NCBI GenBank assembly: GCA_910587285.1
Contig: CAJULM010000019.1
Span: 1-47,112 of the forward strand
Direction: 5' to 3'
From: an uncultured Oscillospiraceae bacterium
GTDB lineage: Bacteria; Bacillota; Clostridia; Oscillospirales; Oscillospiraceae
DNA length: 47,112 nt
In this document: one piece after another, positions 25,700 to 35,400 of the stretch
Layout of the letters: each line of letters opens with the position of its first letter
How positions within the stretch are numbered: position 1 is the first letter of the stretch
Notes under the pieces: generated by a model
Seen by the model: the letters and a program-made list of their open reading frames with translations, nothing else
The model's database searches: none
What the model was told of the DNA's origin: nothing
Program-made: the position numbers and the translations under genes

Positions 25700-27830
25700 G
25701 GTTATTTCCTCCTCTCCTGTTGGGCTGCGGACGATGGGCAGGTTTCGCCCGCGTCGTCCGATTCTTGGCCGCCTGAGACTGCCCCGCCGCCTGTTTGCCG
25801 TTGGGCGCGGTTCCTGCCGGGCCGGGGCGAATGGTGGGAGTGCCCCCCTTTACCAGGGCAGACGCAGGCTTGGCAGATGTACGCGTTTCCTGCCGGGCCT
25901 GGCTGGCAGATGCGCCTCCTGCCGGGGATGCCGCTGTGGCCGGGGGAACATTCCTGCCGGGCCGGGGCGAGGAATCGGCGGGCCGCTGGGTGGTGCGGGT
26001 CGGCTTTCCTGTGGGACCGGGCTGGGAGGAGCCAGAAGCGGACGGAGCAGCGGGCGTTTTCGTGGCAGCGCCCGAGTTTTCCCGCCGGGTGACGCGTGTC
26101 TTATCCGACTTGGCCCCAGATTTTGGAGCCGACGGCCCGCCAGGGTGAGGCGTCCGGGGTGGGCCAGGCGGAACCTGTGCCGTCGAACTTCCCGGCCTGC
26201 CCCCACCCATGGTCACACTGGTCTGGGCGGAGGTCTGGGTTGCGCTGTTCACCGTACTGCCGCCCGAGGAATGAGTGGATCGGGTGGATTGGCGAGACGG
26301 CCCCGTTTCTGCCGCGCCGGGCTGAGGGCTGTTGGGCTGCCTCGGCGCGGTGCCTTTCGGCGCCATTCCTGCTACGCCGGGATGGGGAGCGCCGCCCTTG
26401 GGCACTGTCCCTGCGGAACCGGGCCGGAAACTGCCTGCCCCCGTCGCACCAGGCGCAGGCGCATTGGCTGTGCCGGAGGGTGGCACATAGCTGTGGGGAT
26501 GCCGGGTTCCAGGGGGCACAGAGCTTCTCCGGGCCTGCTGGGGCCGTCCGCCGCCCCGGGCAGTGTTTGTCCCAGTGCCGCCGGTATGATTCTGCTGAGC
26601 GGATGCCTGGGACGTATTTTCCTGCCGGGTGCTGGTCTGCTGGGCGGAGCTTTGCTGTCCAGCGCTGTGGTATGTATACCTGCCGCCGCCACGCGATCCG
26701 CCGAAGTCCTGGGAGCCGTCCCCGGCCCCGCTGTGCCGCCCATCGCCACCAAAGGAGCGTCCGCCGCCAAAGGAACCGCCGGGCTGCCCGCCGGCTTGCG
26801 CCCCGCGCCCGGATGTCTGGCCGCCGCTGGAACGTCCGCCGCCACGGGTGCCGCCGAAGTGTCCCCCGCCGCTGGCAGAGAACCGGGATCCAAATCGGAA
26901 GCCGCCACCACCGCCAGAGCAGGTGCTGGAAGCAGAGGCCCCGTTCCCAAAGCCGAGGCTGCCCATTACGCTTTTAGTGGCCTGGCTTGTCACCGTACGC
27001 ACAGCGGTATTCACCACTGTGCCCAGCAGGGTTCGGCCACCCCCGCCGGTGATGGCAGGATTCAAGCCGATGCGGGTGATGATCTCATCCGACTTGTGGG
27101 CCACCTTCACGATGGCGAAGATCAGCACCATCCAGGGCAGCACATCCAGTCCGGAGGGCACCGTGGACACCACCGAGAACAACATCTTGAAGCACACCAG
27201 GTTGGTGACCATCAGCAGGCACATGGAGCCGAACATCCGGCACCAGCCTGTAAAGATGGAAGCGGTGTTTTTGCTGCCGCCCATGGCGAAAGCCAGGGGC
27301 GCGGTGAGGGCCAGCATGGCCAGAATAACATACCGCTCGGCGATTTCGATGACCAGCTTCAACACCTTGAACATGACGATGACGCTGCAAATGATGGCCA
27401 TGAGCCAGGAGGCGGTGAGGGTGCCGAAGATACTCTCATCCACCAGGGCCACGTTGGTGGCGTCCGGGATGCTCAGCAAATCCATGATGCTGGAGGTGAG
27501 GTCCAGCCCGATCCGGCAGATCTGGGGGCTTGCCAGCAGCAGGAAGGCGAACACGAAGGTACGGGCGAACAGCAGCTTGGGGTCTTCCCCCTCGAAGCCC
27601 AGGCCCGCCGCCATGCTTTTCAGCGCTTGGAACACCAGGTTGCCCAGCAATAGCGCCCATCCCGCCGCCATCAGCACCCGGGCCATGTCGTCCATGATGG
27701 GGATGTGGGACTGGATGTAGGCGAAATCCAGCCCCATGATGTCCAGCAGCCCTCCGGCGATGAATCCCCAGATATCTACGATCAGGCCGTAGATCCACTC
27801 GAAGAAGCCGCGAAAAAGAAACTCCAGCAT
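25692..27830 (-). CDS. TrbL/VirB6-like membrane protein with long disordered tail
   Basis: A 712-residue polytopic channel protein. The first 290 residues hold several membrane helices (for example WGFIAGGLLDIMGL, ALLLGNLVFQALKSMAAG, MAIICSVIVMFKVLKLVI, MLALTAPLAFAMGG), matching TrbL/VirB6-like proteins. The remaining 400 or so residues are Gly, Ser, Thr, Pro and Gln-rich with no predicted fold, and contain recurring RPGPAGT-like phrases. The tail is far longer than in the family and gives large open frames on the other strand, which are not real. It lies between the pilin and the peptidase genes. Confidence 0.8.
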   Translation of the reverse strand: MLEFLFRGFFEWIYGLIVDIWGFIAGGLLDIMGLDFAYIQSHIPIMDDMARVLMAAGWALLLGNLVFQALKSMAAGLGFEGEDPKLLFARTFVFAFLLLASPQICRIGLDLTSSIMDLLSIPDATNVALVDESIFGTLTASWLMAIICSVIVMFKVLKLVIEIAERYVILAMLALTAPLAFAMGGSKNTASIFTGWCRMFGSMCLLMVTNLVCFKMLFSVVSTVPSGLDVLPWMVLIFAIVKVAHKSDEIITRIGLNPAITGGGGRTLLGTVVNTAVRTVTSQATKSVMGSLGFGNGASASSTCSGGGGGFRFGSRFSASGGGHFGGTRGGGRSSGGQTSGRGAQAGGQPGGSFGGGRSFGGDGRHSGAGDGSQDFGGSRGGGRYTYHSAGQQSSAQQTSTRQENTSQASAQQNHTGGTGTNTARGGGRPQQARRSSVPPGTRHPHSYVPPSGTANAPAPGATGAGSFRPGSAGTVPKGGAPHPGVAGMAPKGTAPRQPNSPQPGAAETGPSRQSTRSTHSSGGSTVNSATQTSAQTSVTMGGGRPGSSTAQVPPGPPRTPHPGGPSAPKSGAKSDKTRVTRRENSGAATKTPAAPSASGSSQPGPTGKPTRTTQRPADSSPRPGRNVPPATAASPAGGASASQARQETRTSAKPASALVKGGTPTIRPGPAGTAPNGKQAAGQSQAAKNRTTRAKPAHRPQPNRRGGNNRG

Positions 27831-27834
27831 GGCG

Positions 27835-28224
27835 TCACGGCGTCAGGGTGTTGAAGCCGGAGAACTGCGGGGTGATGTACGCAATGAAGGCCCCGATGCC
27901 GTTGATGACGGCCCAGGCCACCCAGATGCGCTTGAGCCAGTCCCACGCTTGATCCGACTTGTGCTGGTTGCCAGACAGCTTCACCCCAATGACCGCGATG
28001 GCGGACATGAGCCCGGCCAGGGCGGTGCTGATGCCGGCGATGTGGTTATATACATCCACGATGATGTTTTGGGCCACTGTCCACATATCGTTTCCGGCGG
28101 TATTGGCGGCGGCCATGCCGGGGAGGGCCAGAGCCGCGCATAGCAGCACCGCCGTCATGGTGTGGATGTAAACGCGGGGCAGGCGGGGGCACATCTGCCC
28201 CCAAAAGTTTTCTTTGGTTTGCAT
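27835..28224 (-). CDS. VirB2-like pilin
   Basis: A 129-residue protein with a signal peptide-like start (about 22-40, ending near MAAANT) and two membrane helices (about 60-82 and 98-115), with a short loop HKSDQAWDWLKR. Size and layout match TrbC/VirB2-type pilins in Gram-positive transfer operons. AAAGGAGGAGC precedes ATG. It is the first gene of the conjugation operon, so transcription probably starts in the gap up to 28304; no convincing minus-strand promoter is seen there. Confidence 0.7.
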   Translation of the reverse strand: MQTKENFWGQMCPRLPRVYIHTMTAVLLCAALALPGMAAANTAGNDMWTVAQNIIVDVYNHIAGISTALAGLMSAIAVIGVKLSGNQHKSDQAWDWLKRIWVAWAVINGIGAFIAYITPQFSGFNTLTP

Positions 28225-28248
28225 AAGCTCCTCCTTTGATGGCGTCCC

Positions 28249-28277
28249 TTGAAAGGGAACGTTTGATTTGGTATATT
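28249..28277 (+). promoter_or_regulatory. Promoter of the mmcQ-like gene
   Basis: TTGAAA (28249-28254), 17 bp, TATATT (28272-28277). The start codon follows 27 bp later. Confidence 0.75.
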
Positions 28278-28304
28278 GGTATAAACAAAATGGGGGGTGT
28301 TTGC

Positions 28305-28688
28305 ATGGCGCGGTTGTCCCAACGGGAAAGGATCATCCAGCACATTCAGGACAGGTACGCAGCGGAGCCGGAGCATCTCTGGGCGCGGTATCCCAATTAC
28401 GCAGTGTTCCGTCAGAGCGCCAGCCGGAAGTGGTTCGCCGCCGTTATGGACGTGGCAAAGAAAAGCATAGACCTGCCGGGGGACGGAACTGCCGATGTGA
28501 TGGATCTGAAATGCGACCCGGTGCTGGTAGGCTCTCTGCTGGCCCAGGATGGATTCCTCCCAGCGTACCACATGAGCAAAAGCTCCTGGATCTCCATACT
28601 GCTGGATGAGACCGTGCCCGATGAACAGATCTTCCCGCTGATAGAACTCAGCTACGACAGCGTAGCGCCGAAACGGAAAAAGCCTTAG
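28305..28688 (+). CDS. MmcQ/YjbR family protein
   Basis: A 127-residue protein of the MmcQ/YjbR family (double-psi or CyaY-like fold, often called DNA-binding). It shows YPNYAVFRQSASRKWFAAVM, then DLKCDPVLVGSLLAQDGFLP, then AYHMSKSSWISILLDETVP, the family's order. GGGGGGTG lies upstream of the ATG at 28305. It begins the plus-strand island and ends overlapping the small minus-strand frame at 28685. Its function is not established. Confidence 0.85.
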   Translation: MARLSQRERIIQHIQDRYAAEPEHLWARYPNYAVFRQSASRKWFAAVMDVAKKSIDLPGDGTADVMDLKCDPVLVGSLLAQDGFLPAYHMSKSSWISILLDETVPDEQIFPLIELSYDSVAPKRKKP

Positions 28689-28867
28689 CGTCCGTTGGGT
28701 TCCTGCGGGGTGTTTTGCCGCTGAGCCGCCTCCATCATGGCCAGAAGCTGGGCGGTTTCGGCGCAGAAGGTTGGATAGGCCCTGGGCACACAGGCGTGTT
28801 CGATCAGGAACGCGGCCCGATCCAGGGCGGGGTAAGTAGGCTCATGTTGAATTCCGATAAAAAACAT
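28685..28867 (-). CDS. Small hypothetical protein (doubtful)
   Basis: A 60-residue frame with no recognisable domain (RAAFLIEHACVPRAYPTFCA). AAGGAG directly touches the ATG, which is too close for normal initiation, so the start or even the gene is uncertain. It is convergent with the mmcQ-like gene and overlaps its stop by 4 bp. Confidence 0.3.
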   Translation of the reverse strand: MFFIGIQHEPTYPALDRAAFLIEHACVPRAYPTFCAETAQLLAMMEAAQRQNTPQEPNGR

Positions 28868-28871
28868 CTCC

Positions 28872-28921
28872 TTGAATCGTATGGGTGAATGTGGTAGGAT
28901 AATAGATACTACAGCTGTAGT
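28872..28921 (+). promoter_or_regulatory. Promoter with CopY/BlaI-like operator
   Basis: TTGAAT (28872-28877), 17 bp, TAGGAT (28895-28900). A perfect 14-bp palindrome, ACTACAGCTGTAGT (28908-28921), covers the likely start of transcription. Its core TACAGCTGTA fits the TACANNTGTA sites of CopY/BlaI-type repressors. No such repressor gene is in the window. Confidence 0.65.
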
Positions 28922-28935
28922 CGGAGGACGCTCAA

Positions 28936-29346
28936 ATGGGTAGACCGTTAGAACTTGATTTATTCAGCCTCATCCTGATCGCCGCCATGGTGGCTGTGCT
29001 GATTTCTTTTGTCTGTACGATGTTCCGAATCGTCCGCAGCCGTATTCGGGTGTCCCGATTCTTTGCCCGGCATCGGCCGACGGTAGGCATTTTGGATCAA
29101 TACGAAAAAATTGACGCGGATACCGACGTCACGATGTACCCTTTTTTTACTGAGAAATCAATGCATCTCATACCGCGCACTTCATATACGCCCGACCAGT
29201 ATTTTGTACGGCTGGAATGCAGATGCGGCGATACGCGCTTTTATGCCACCTACCGAATTTCGTCCGAGGACTATGAGCAAGAGCAAACCGGAGCATCCAT
29301 TCAAATAGAGGCTCACTGGCGCCCCATCGGCTATGAGGTGCTGTAA
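28936..29346 (+). CDS. Membrane-anchored hypothetical protein
   Basis: A 136-residue protein with one strong N-terminal membrane helix (about 8-32) and a soluble domain of about 100 residues containing YFVRLECRCGDTRFYATYRI. GGAGGA precedes the ATG. I do not recognise the family. It is the first gene behind the CopY-like operator and lies 20 bp before the DinG-like helicase. Confidence 0.6.
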   Translation: MGRPLELDLFSLILIAAMVAVLISFVCTMFRIVRSRIRVSRFFARHRPTVGILDQYEKIDADTDVTMYPFFTEKSMHLIPRTSYTPDQYFVRLECRCGDTRFYATYRISSEDYEQEQTGASIQIEAHWRPIGYEVL

Positions 29347-29366
29347 GTCAGAACAAGGGGGGCGCT

Positions 29367-31424
29367 ATGGAATACACAGGTTTTTTTGAAGTCCAAGCGA
29401 ACCCGGACAAGAAGAGAGCCGCGGACATCATGAAGATCAGCAGGCGGGTCTGCTCATTTTTCTGGGATGCCAGCCCGAAGCGGCCTCATTTTGAGGAGCG
29501 GGAAGGTCAGGCGGATATGGCGTTTGAGATCCTGGACGCTATCAAAAATGATCAGCACATTTTGGTGGAGGCCGGCGTCGGCATTGGAAAATCCTTTGCC
29601 TACCTGGTCCCACTATTGTTGCGTACCAACCAGGGCGGGGGAACTATCGTCATCGCCACATCGACCATCGCGCTCCAGGAGCAGTTGATGCGCGACATCA
29701 GGTTTTTACATGAACAGCTCGGAACACGTTTGAGGTTGGTGCTTGCAAAGGGCCAGACCAACTATATCTGCATGAAAAGAGTGGAGGAATACCAGGCCCG
29801 TCCCGACGCAAAGATGCCGGAGGAGCTTGCCGCTTTAATTGCCGACGGATATCAGGACAGGGCGGAATACCCCGGGGACTTGCCGCAGGGCCTGTGGGAA
29901 CAGATCTGCGTCAAGCAGTTCGGATACCGATGCCGCAAATGCCATCGCCGGTGTCTGTATCGTGATATGCGCTCGGAGCTAAGATTTTCCGGTGGGCTCG
30001 TTGTCTGCAACCAGGACTTCTTGACGGCCCACCTTCTACGGCAGAGCAGGGGGTTGGGCGGACTCATCAACGAATCCGTTAAAATTGTGGTCATTGACGA
30101 AGCGCATAATTTGGAGTCCAAGGTGCGCAGCGCGACGACCCGGAGCTTGGAGCAAGCCCGCCTCCTAACGCTGATCAAGCAGGTGCAGCATGAGGTGCCC
30201 GCGGAAATGACCGCCCATATTCAGGGGGAGGTCAACAGCGCGAAAAGCGCCGTGCGTGCATTTTTCAAACGCCTGCAAGAACAGGTCCGGCGTCAAATTG
30301 CTGAATCTGAGCAGGATATGAAGTATGCGGACCGATTCTTTTTCCGGCAAGATGAAAACTCGCTGGCCCTGCTGCGGGACATGGCATCGACATTGAAGCG
30401 CCTTTCAGAAAGTGCCCAAATCCTGTCCACCCTTGACTTGAGGCGGGGGGACAGTGGGGACGCGGCGGACGATTTTTATGAAACGGCAGACGCCCTTTCC
30501 ACCCTGACCAATGAACTGCATACAAACCTGCTTTGGATTGAGCGAAAGGGCCGTGCGCTGGAGCTGGTGTTTTGCCCGCGGAATATGCGGAACATCATCC
30601 GCGAACTGTATTTTGAGGGAAACATCCGAACAGTCCTAACATCTGCCACTCTGACGAATACCACCCAGGGCAGCCTTCAGGATATGTACTCCTATTTCAT
30701 CAGCAATACCGGGTTTCCCCTGGACGGGCGCGGTTTTCTGTCCGAGCCGAAACCGTCCCCCTTCCCATATGACGAACACGCCATGCTGTACTACTGCGAC
30801 GACCTGCCCCACCCAACGCAAGAACGCGGCGCCTTTATCCAGGCGGGTGTGGAACGGCTCGTTGAGATCCTTGATATCTCCCACGGCAAGGCGCTTGTGC
30901 TGTTTACGGCAAAGACCGACCTGGAGGAGGTGTACCAAGCGCTCCAGAGCCGTGACCTGCCCTACCAAGTGCTGAAACAGCAGCCCGGCCCATCCCAGGA
31001 TCAGGTGCTGAAGGAGTTTCGGGACAATGTAGACTCTGTGCTCCTGGGAACGGGCGCTTATTGGGAGGGCATTGACATTAAGGGTAAGAGCCTGTCCAAT
31101 CTCGTGATTTTCCGCCTCCCGTTTCCCGTGCCGGACCCCATCATCGAGGACAAGGTATCAATGGTGAAAGATGGCTTGATGGAGGTGCGCGTGCCCGAAA
31201 TGATCATCAAGCTGAAGCAGGGCATTGGGCGGCTGATTCGCAGCGCGTCTGATACTGGGATCGTGTCCATCATTGACCCCAGACTGCGAGACGATCCCCC
31301 GGCACGGTATCGGGATATCGTCTGGAGTTCCCTCCCCATCCAAAACAGAACCACGAGCTTGGAGGTTCTGAGCGCGTTTTACGCTTCTCTGCGGCTTGAT
31401 GGAGCGGAAACACGCAGCAAGTAA
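29367..31424 (+). CDS. DinG/XPD-type DNA helicase
   Basis: A 685-residue superfamily 2 helicase of the DinG/RAD3 group. Walker A is EAGVGIGKS (68-76), the DEAH box is in VVIDEAHNLES, and LTSATL and the C-terminal QGIGRLIR motif follow. Cys135, Cys181, Cys189, Cys192 and Cys196 could form the [4Fe-4S] cluster of XPD-like enzymes. It should unwind damaged or branched DNA 5' to 3'. No exonuclease domain is present. AAGGGGGG precedes the ATG. Whether it is host-repair, element-processing or defence cargo is open. Confidence 0.85.
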   Translation: MEYTGFFEVQANPDKKRAADIMKISRRVCSFFWDASPKRPHFEEREGQADMAFEILDAIKNDQHILVEAGVGIGKSFAYLVPLLLRTNQGGGTIVIATSTIALQEQLMRDIRFLHEQLGTRLRLVLAKGQTNYICMKRVEEYQARPDAKMPEELAALIADGYQDRAEYPGDLPQGLWEQICVKQFGYRCRKCHRRCLYRDMRSELRFSGGLVVCNQDFLTAHLLRQSRGLGGLINESVKIVVIDEAHNLESKVRSATTRSLEQARLLTLIKQVQHEVPAEMTAHIQGEVNSAKSAVRAFFKRLQEQVRRQIAESEQDMKYADRFFFRQDENSLALLRDMASTLKRLSESAQILSTLDLRRGDSGDAADDFYETADALSTLTNELHTNLLWIERKGRALELVFCPRNMRNIIRELYFEGNIRTVLTSATLTNTTQGSLQDMYSYFISNTGFPLDGRGFLSEPKPSPFPYDEHAMLYYCDDLPHPTQERGAFIQAGVERLVEILDISHGKALVLFTAKTDLEEVYQALQSRDLPYQVLKQQPGPSQDQVLKEFRDNVDSVLLGTGAYWEGIDIKGKSLSNLVIFRLPFPVPDPIIEDKVSMVKDGLMEVRVPEMIIKLKQGIGRLIRSASDTGIVSIIDPRLRDDPPARYRDIVWSSLPIQNRTTSLEVLSAFYASLRLDGAETRSK

Positions 31425-31457
31425 AACGGCAGCCGTTCATTCATTTCCCCTGTAGGG

Positions 31458-31486
31458 TTGAAATCCGGCCCACGCTTTGGTATGAT
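31458..31486 (+). promoter_or_regulatory. Promoter of the zinc-ribbon/GIY-YIG pair
   Basis: TTGAAA (31458-31463), 17 bp, TATGAT (31481-31486). It implies a very short leader and places the start codon at 31503. Confidence 0.65.
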
Positions 31487-31502
31487 TGATTCGGTGATTG
31501 AA

Positions 31503-32048
31503 ATGGTATATAGCTGTGACAACTGTGGTTTTATCTTCAGCCGAAGCGAAGAGCCCGAGCAATGCCCCGACTGCGGGAAATACGAAGTCCGCCCCGCCAA
31601 TGAAGTGGAGCAGGACGAATTCTCAGCCCGTATGGCGGAACTGATCCGGGAGGAGCGCACCGACAGCCCCCGCTCCCCTACGCTGGAGGATACGGAAATC
31701 TCCATGCTCAACTCGTTCTCTTTCCGGGTGCCCGCCACGGCCTTGCATATCAACAGCACGATGATCGTGGATGTTGTGGTGGAGTACGGCGAAAACCCCG
31801 CCGACCGGACCGAGCTGGCCGGAAATACCTGGGCGCGCCAGGAGGGCGGGACGACCAGCAGCTTTCTCATGGCGGTTCACCTGCCCATCAAGCAAGGGGA
31901 AACGGCGAAAGAGCAGGTGGACCGCATATTTGCCTCTTTGAATCAAGATAATGCCTTCAGGACAAAGTTGGTTGATTTCATCATCCAACAGCCGAGGATG
32001 GAAGGAGACGGGGGAAATGGACAAGGCGCAGAAAAAAGCGATGGTTGA
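31503..32048 (+). CDS. Rubredoxin-like zinc-ribbon protein
   Basis: A 181-residue protein. The first 40 residues hold YSCDNCGFIFSRSEEPEQCP and DCGKYEVRPA, a rubredoxin-type or zinc-ribbon site. The remainder looks like a beta domain (RVPATALHINSTMIVDVVVE) without a known name. The ATG at 31503 is chosen because the promoter at 31458-31486 lies just upstream and longer starts would lie inside it. It overlaps the next gene by 32 bp. Confidence 0.65.
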   Translation: MVYSCDNCGFIFSRSEEPEQCPDCGKYEVRPANEVEQDEFSARMAELIREERTDSPRSPTLEDTEISMLNSFSFRVPATALHINSTMIVDVVVEYGENPADRTELAGNTWARQEGGTTSSFLMAVHLPIKQGETAKEQVDRIFASLNQDNAFRTKLVDFIIQQPRMEGDGGNGQGAEKSDG

Positions 32049-32361
32049 GCAATGGAAGCTCCGCCGCCCCGAGATGGGCGTTATCTCAATTCGGTGCAAG
32101 GCCACCGGCGAAGCGTTTTTAGGCGCGTCAAAGGATACCAGGGCCGACTTCAACAGCAACCGGGCCAAACTCTCCATGGGCAGCCATCCCAACAAGCGGC
32201 TGGCTGCCCTGTGGGAGCAGTACGGCGAGGAGGGCTTTGAGTGGCTGGTGCTCAAAACCCTGGACTATGAAAATCCCGGGGACGATCACACCGCCGAGCT
32301 AGAGAAGCTGCGGGAGCAATGTCTGGACGAGGACGAGAAAGCGGTTAAGATCTGGAAATGA
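32017..32361 (+). CDS. GIY-YIG-like nuclease family protein
   Basis: A 114-residue protein resembling small GIY-YIG-type proteins: GVISIRCKATGEAFLGASKD, then SNRAKLSMGSHPNKRLAALW and GEEGFEWLVLKTLDY. The classic GIY and YIG triads are not intact, so nuclease activity is uncertain. GGAGACGGGGG precedes the ATG. It is the end of the plus-strand island. Confidence 0.55.
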   Translation: MDKAQKKAMVEQWKLRRPEMGVISIRCKATGEAFLGASKDTRADFNSNRAKLSMGSHPNKRLAALWEQYGEEGFEWLVLKTLDYENPGDDHTAELEKLREQCLDEDEKAVKIWK

Positions 32362-32369
32362 TAACAGGC

Positions 32370-32401
32370 GCGGGACGGCCCTCAAAAAAGAGCCGTCCCG
32401 C
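32370..32401. terminator. Terminator between convergent genes
   Basis: A 10-bp stem, GCGGGACGGC with its complement, and a 12-base A-rich loop. It serves the GIY-YIG gene on one strand and the adhesin gene on the other. Confidence 0.75.
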
Positions 32402-32408
32402 TTATCAT

Positions 32409-35400
32409 TTAGTACCCCGTCTGGGGCAGGGTGGGCACAGGCCCCAGCCTGCGCACGATGGTGAGCCAGGTGGCCTGGGCGGTCTGCCAGGTGCCCTGGT
32501 ACTTGCCGCCCACGTCGGCCCGATTGATGATCTGATAGCCGTTGGCCACCGTGCCCAGCACCTGCACCGTCAGAGTGGGGCTGGTGGTGGACTGGAAGCC
32601 CACGGGCACCTTGCCGAAATCAAAATAGACATCGGTGACATACTCGCCCGGCTGCATGGGGATGGCGTTCAGGTTGTAGGAGTAGTTGCTGCTGGTGAGC
32701 AGGTTGGACGCCAGCACCTGATAGCCGGAGCGGTAGTTGGTCTTATACAGCACTCGGTAATTCAGCCGTGCGCTGTAGGTGCCGGTGGTCAGCACCGTGG
32801 CCCGGGTAGCGTCGGTGGGGACGCGGTCGTGCCAGTAAAACTCAGAGAGAGGCACATTGCTGGTGTTGGCCACAGTAAAGTCGTACCGCATCTGGCTGCC
32901 CGGCAGCGCCTGGGCATTGCCCCGCTTGGTGATGGTGACGCCCAGGTTGGAGGGTTTGTCGTAGTCGGACAGCTTGATGATCTGGCCAGAATACTCCAAG
33001 GTCTCGTCAAACACGGTGTTGCTGAGCTGCCAATAGGCCGGGGCGGTCACTTCAACGATTTTATACCTCCCCAAGGGCAGGGGTTTGGACGCCGCCACGC
33101 CTCTGGCGTCGGTGGTGATGTAATCCACCACCTTGCCGGACCGGGCCTCGCTGATCTCATACACCGCCCCCTTCAGGGGGGCGCCTGCCGGGGTACCGGT
33201 GACCTCGTTGTACTCGGCAGCATACTTGCGGATCTGGAACTGCCCGGTGATGGGGGTGTTCTCCCACTTGACCTCCGTCGTTTCCCCGGGCTTGACGTAG
33301 ACGGTCTTGTACTCCTTGTCCAACTCGTAGCCGGGGGCGGCCTCCAATTCACGAATATACAGCCGGCCCTTGCCCTGAACAGTGAGGTCGTCGATGTAAA
33401 CATAGCCCTGGTCGTCAGAGGTGTACTCGCCGATGGGGTTCTTGTTCTGATCGTAGACTAGGAACTTCACCCCATAAATTCCCTCTTTAGTGACGGAATT
33501 GATTTTGTGGATGAGGATGCCTGAGAAGGCCTTGTTGGTCACCACCAACGGGGGCGTTGTTTTGCCCGTCACCACCTCGAAATAGTGCGGGGTGGAATCC
33601 AGCTTGAATCCAGAGGGGCATTTTGTCTCCACCGCGTAATAGCTGCCCGCCTCCAGGGTGACAAACACCCGGCCATCCGTCCCAGTCGTCACAGTGTCCA
33701 CCAGGGCATCGTCCATGCGGCGGATCTCAAAGGTGACGTTGGGGATGCGCTTGCTCTCGTTCCCTTCCACCACCTTCACAATTTCAACACCGCCGATGGG
33801 GTCGTTGTAAAACCACAAATGCTGCGTGTCACCACCGGGGTTGACCACAATGGTCTGGCTGCGGGTATTGGGGTCGATGGTATAGCCAGGTACGCTGGCC
33901 ACCTCCGTACAGATGACGGTGCCTGTGATATTGGAGAGGATAATTTGGCCCTCCTTGTTAGTGGTATACAGCCCGTTGGAGGACAGCTTGCCGTCCTCGG
34001 CATCCACCACACGCCCATCCGCATAGGTGATCTTGAACTGGACCCCTTCCAGCGGCGTCTTCTTATCCGCCCCGGACAGTTTGTGGATGATCAAATTCCC
34101 CGCTTTGTGATTGATGAACTGGAGCCGTACCGTCTGCCCAGCTTTCACAACAGCGGTCTGGGCCACATCGTCCAGCAAATAGCCCGGTTTTGCCCTGACT
34201 TCCTTTACGACCAGCGTAGTGTTGGGGTCGATATCGGTCACCAGGAAGGTTCCGTCCGGCCCAGTCACAAACTTGCCGTTGGCGTCGCCCACCAGCGCTC
34301 CATCGGACTTGGTAACCAAAAACTCAACGCCGCTCAGGGGTTCGCCATTGTCCCCCACCTTGGATACCAGGAGGGCGCCCTTGGCAGAGTTGCCGAAATA
34401 GACCTGCACCACTTCCTGCTCCTCGCCGGAGAGATACACCGTCTGGGGCGGCGTGTCGATGACGTGCGTTCCATCACTGGACAATTCCTCGATGATATAA
34501 GTACCCTTAGCCAACCCGGTGACCGTGAAGCTTCCGTTGGCCGAGGTGCGGTAGGTGCCGATCACAGTGCCGCCCGTGCCGGAGGTGTTGCCAGACAGGT
34601 AACGGATCTGGAACACCGCCCCCTCGATGGCCTGGTTGGGGTGCTGCCGGTCATACTTCCAGACACAGATGGCGGACAGCGGCTGATTGCGGAACACGAA
34701 AGTATGGCCCTGACCGGCAGGCACGAACGCCTCCTGGGTGTCGGGGTCAGCCTTGGCGAAGCCCTTCAAAGGCTCCAGCTCCTGGACACGGAACCAGCCG
34801 TCCCGGAGGCCCAGGGTGCCCATCTTGGTGCCGTCCAGTTCGATGCGGCCATTTTCATCGGTGTAAAACACGCCCAGGTCGTTCATCTCGCCGGTGGCGG
34901 TGTTGTTGCTGGCATACCACACCCGGAAGGGCACGTTGGCCAACCGGTCGAAGGTGACGGCGTTCTCCTTGATGATCTCGATTACAGGCCGTTTATGGTT
35001 CTTGAAGTACGCCGTGTGATCCCGGTCGGGGTACAGCGTCACCAGCTGGCTGGGGGCATCCTTCAACCAGGGGGAGGGTACGGATTTCTCGGTGATCTCA
35101 TAGACGCCGGGCAGGAGGTTTTTCAGCTCGGCACGGCCTGTGGCGTCCGTCTTAATCTCATCCACGGAATGGCCGTCTGCGGCGCGGACAGTAAAAACCG
35201 TATTGGCGATGGGCGATCCATCGTCCGCGTCATTTTTGTATACGTACAAATTGGGGCGTTTGTAGTTTTGCAGCACGATTGTGCTGATCTTCCCGGGGAA
35301 CAGCTCGATATGATGCTCCTTAATGCTCAAAATGTGATCGTTCAATGTGGCCGTTTCCACCAAGGAATACACACCGGGCTCCAAGCCCTCCCACAAAATT

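Noticed and set aside
25734..27653. A 639-codon plus-strand open frame
   Set aside because: It is the antisense of the low-complexity, GC-rich tail of the TrbL-like protein; the composition (Arg, Gly, Pro) and lack of a ribosome site show it is a shadow.
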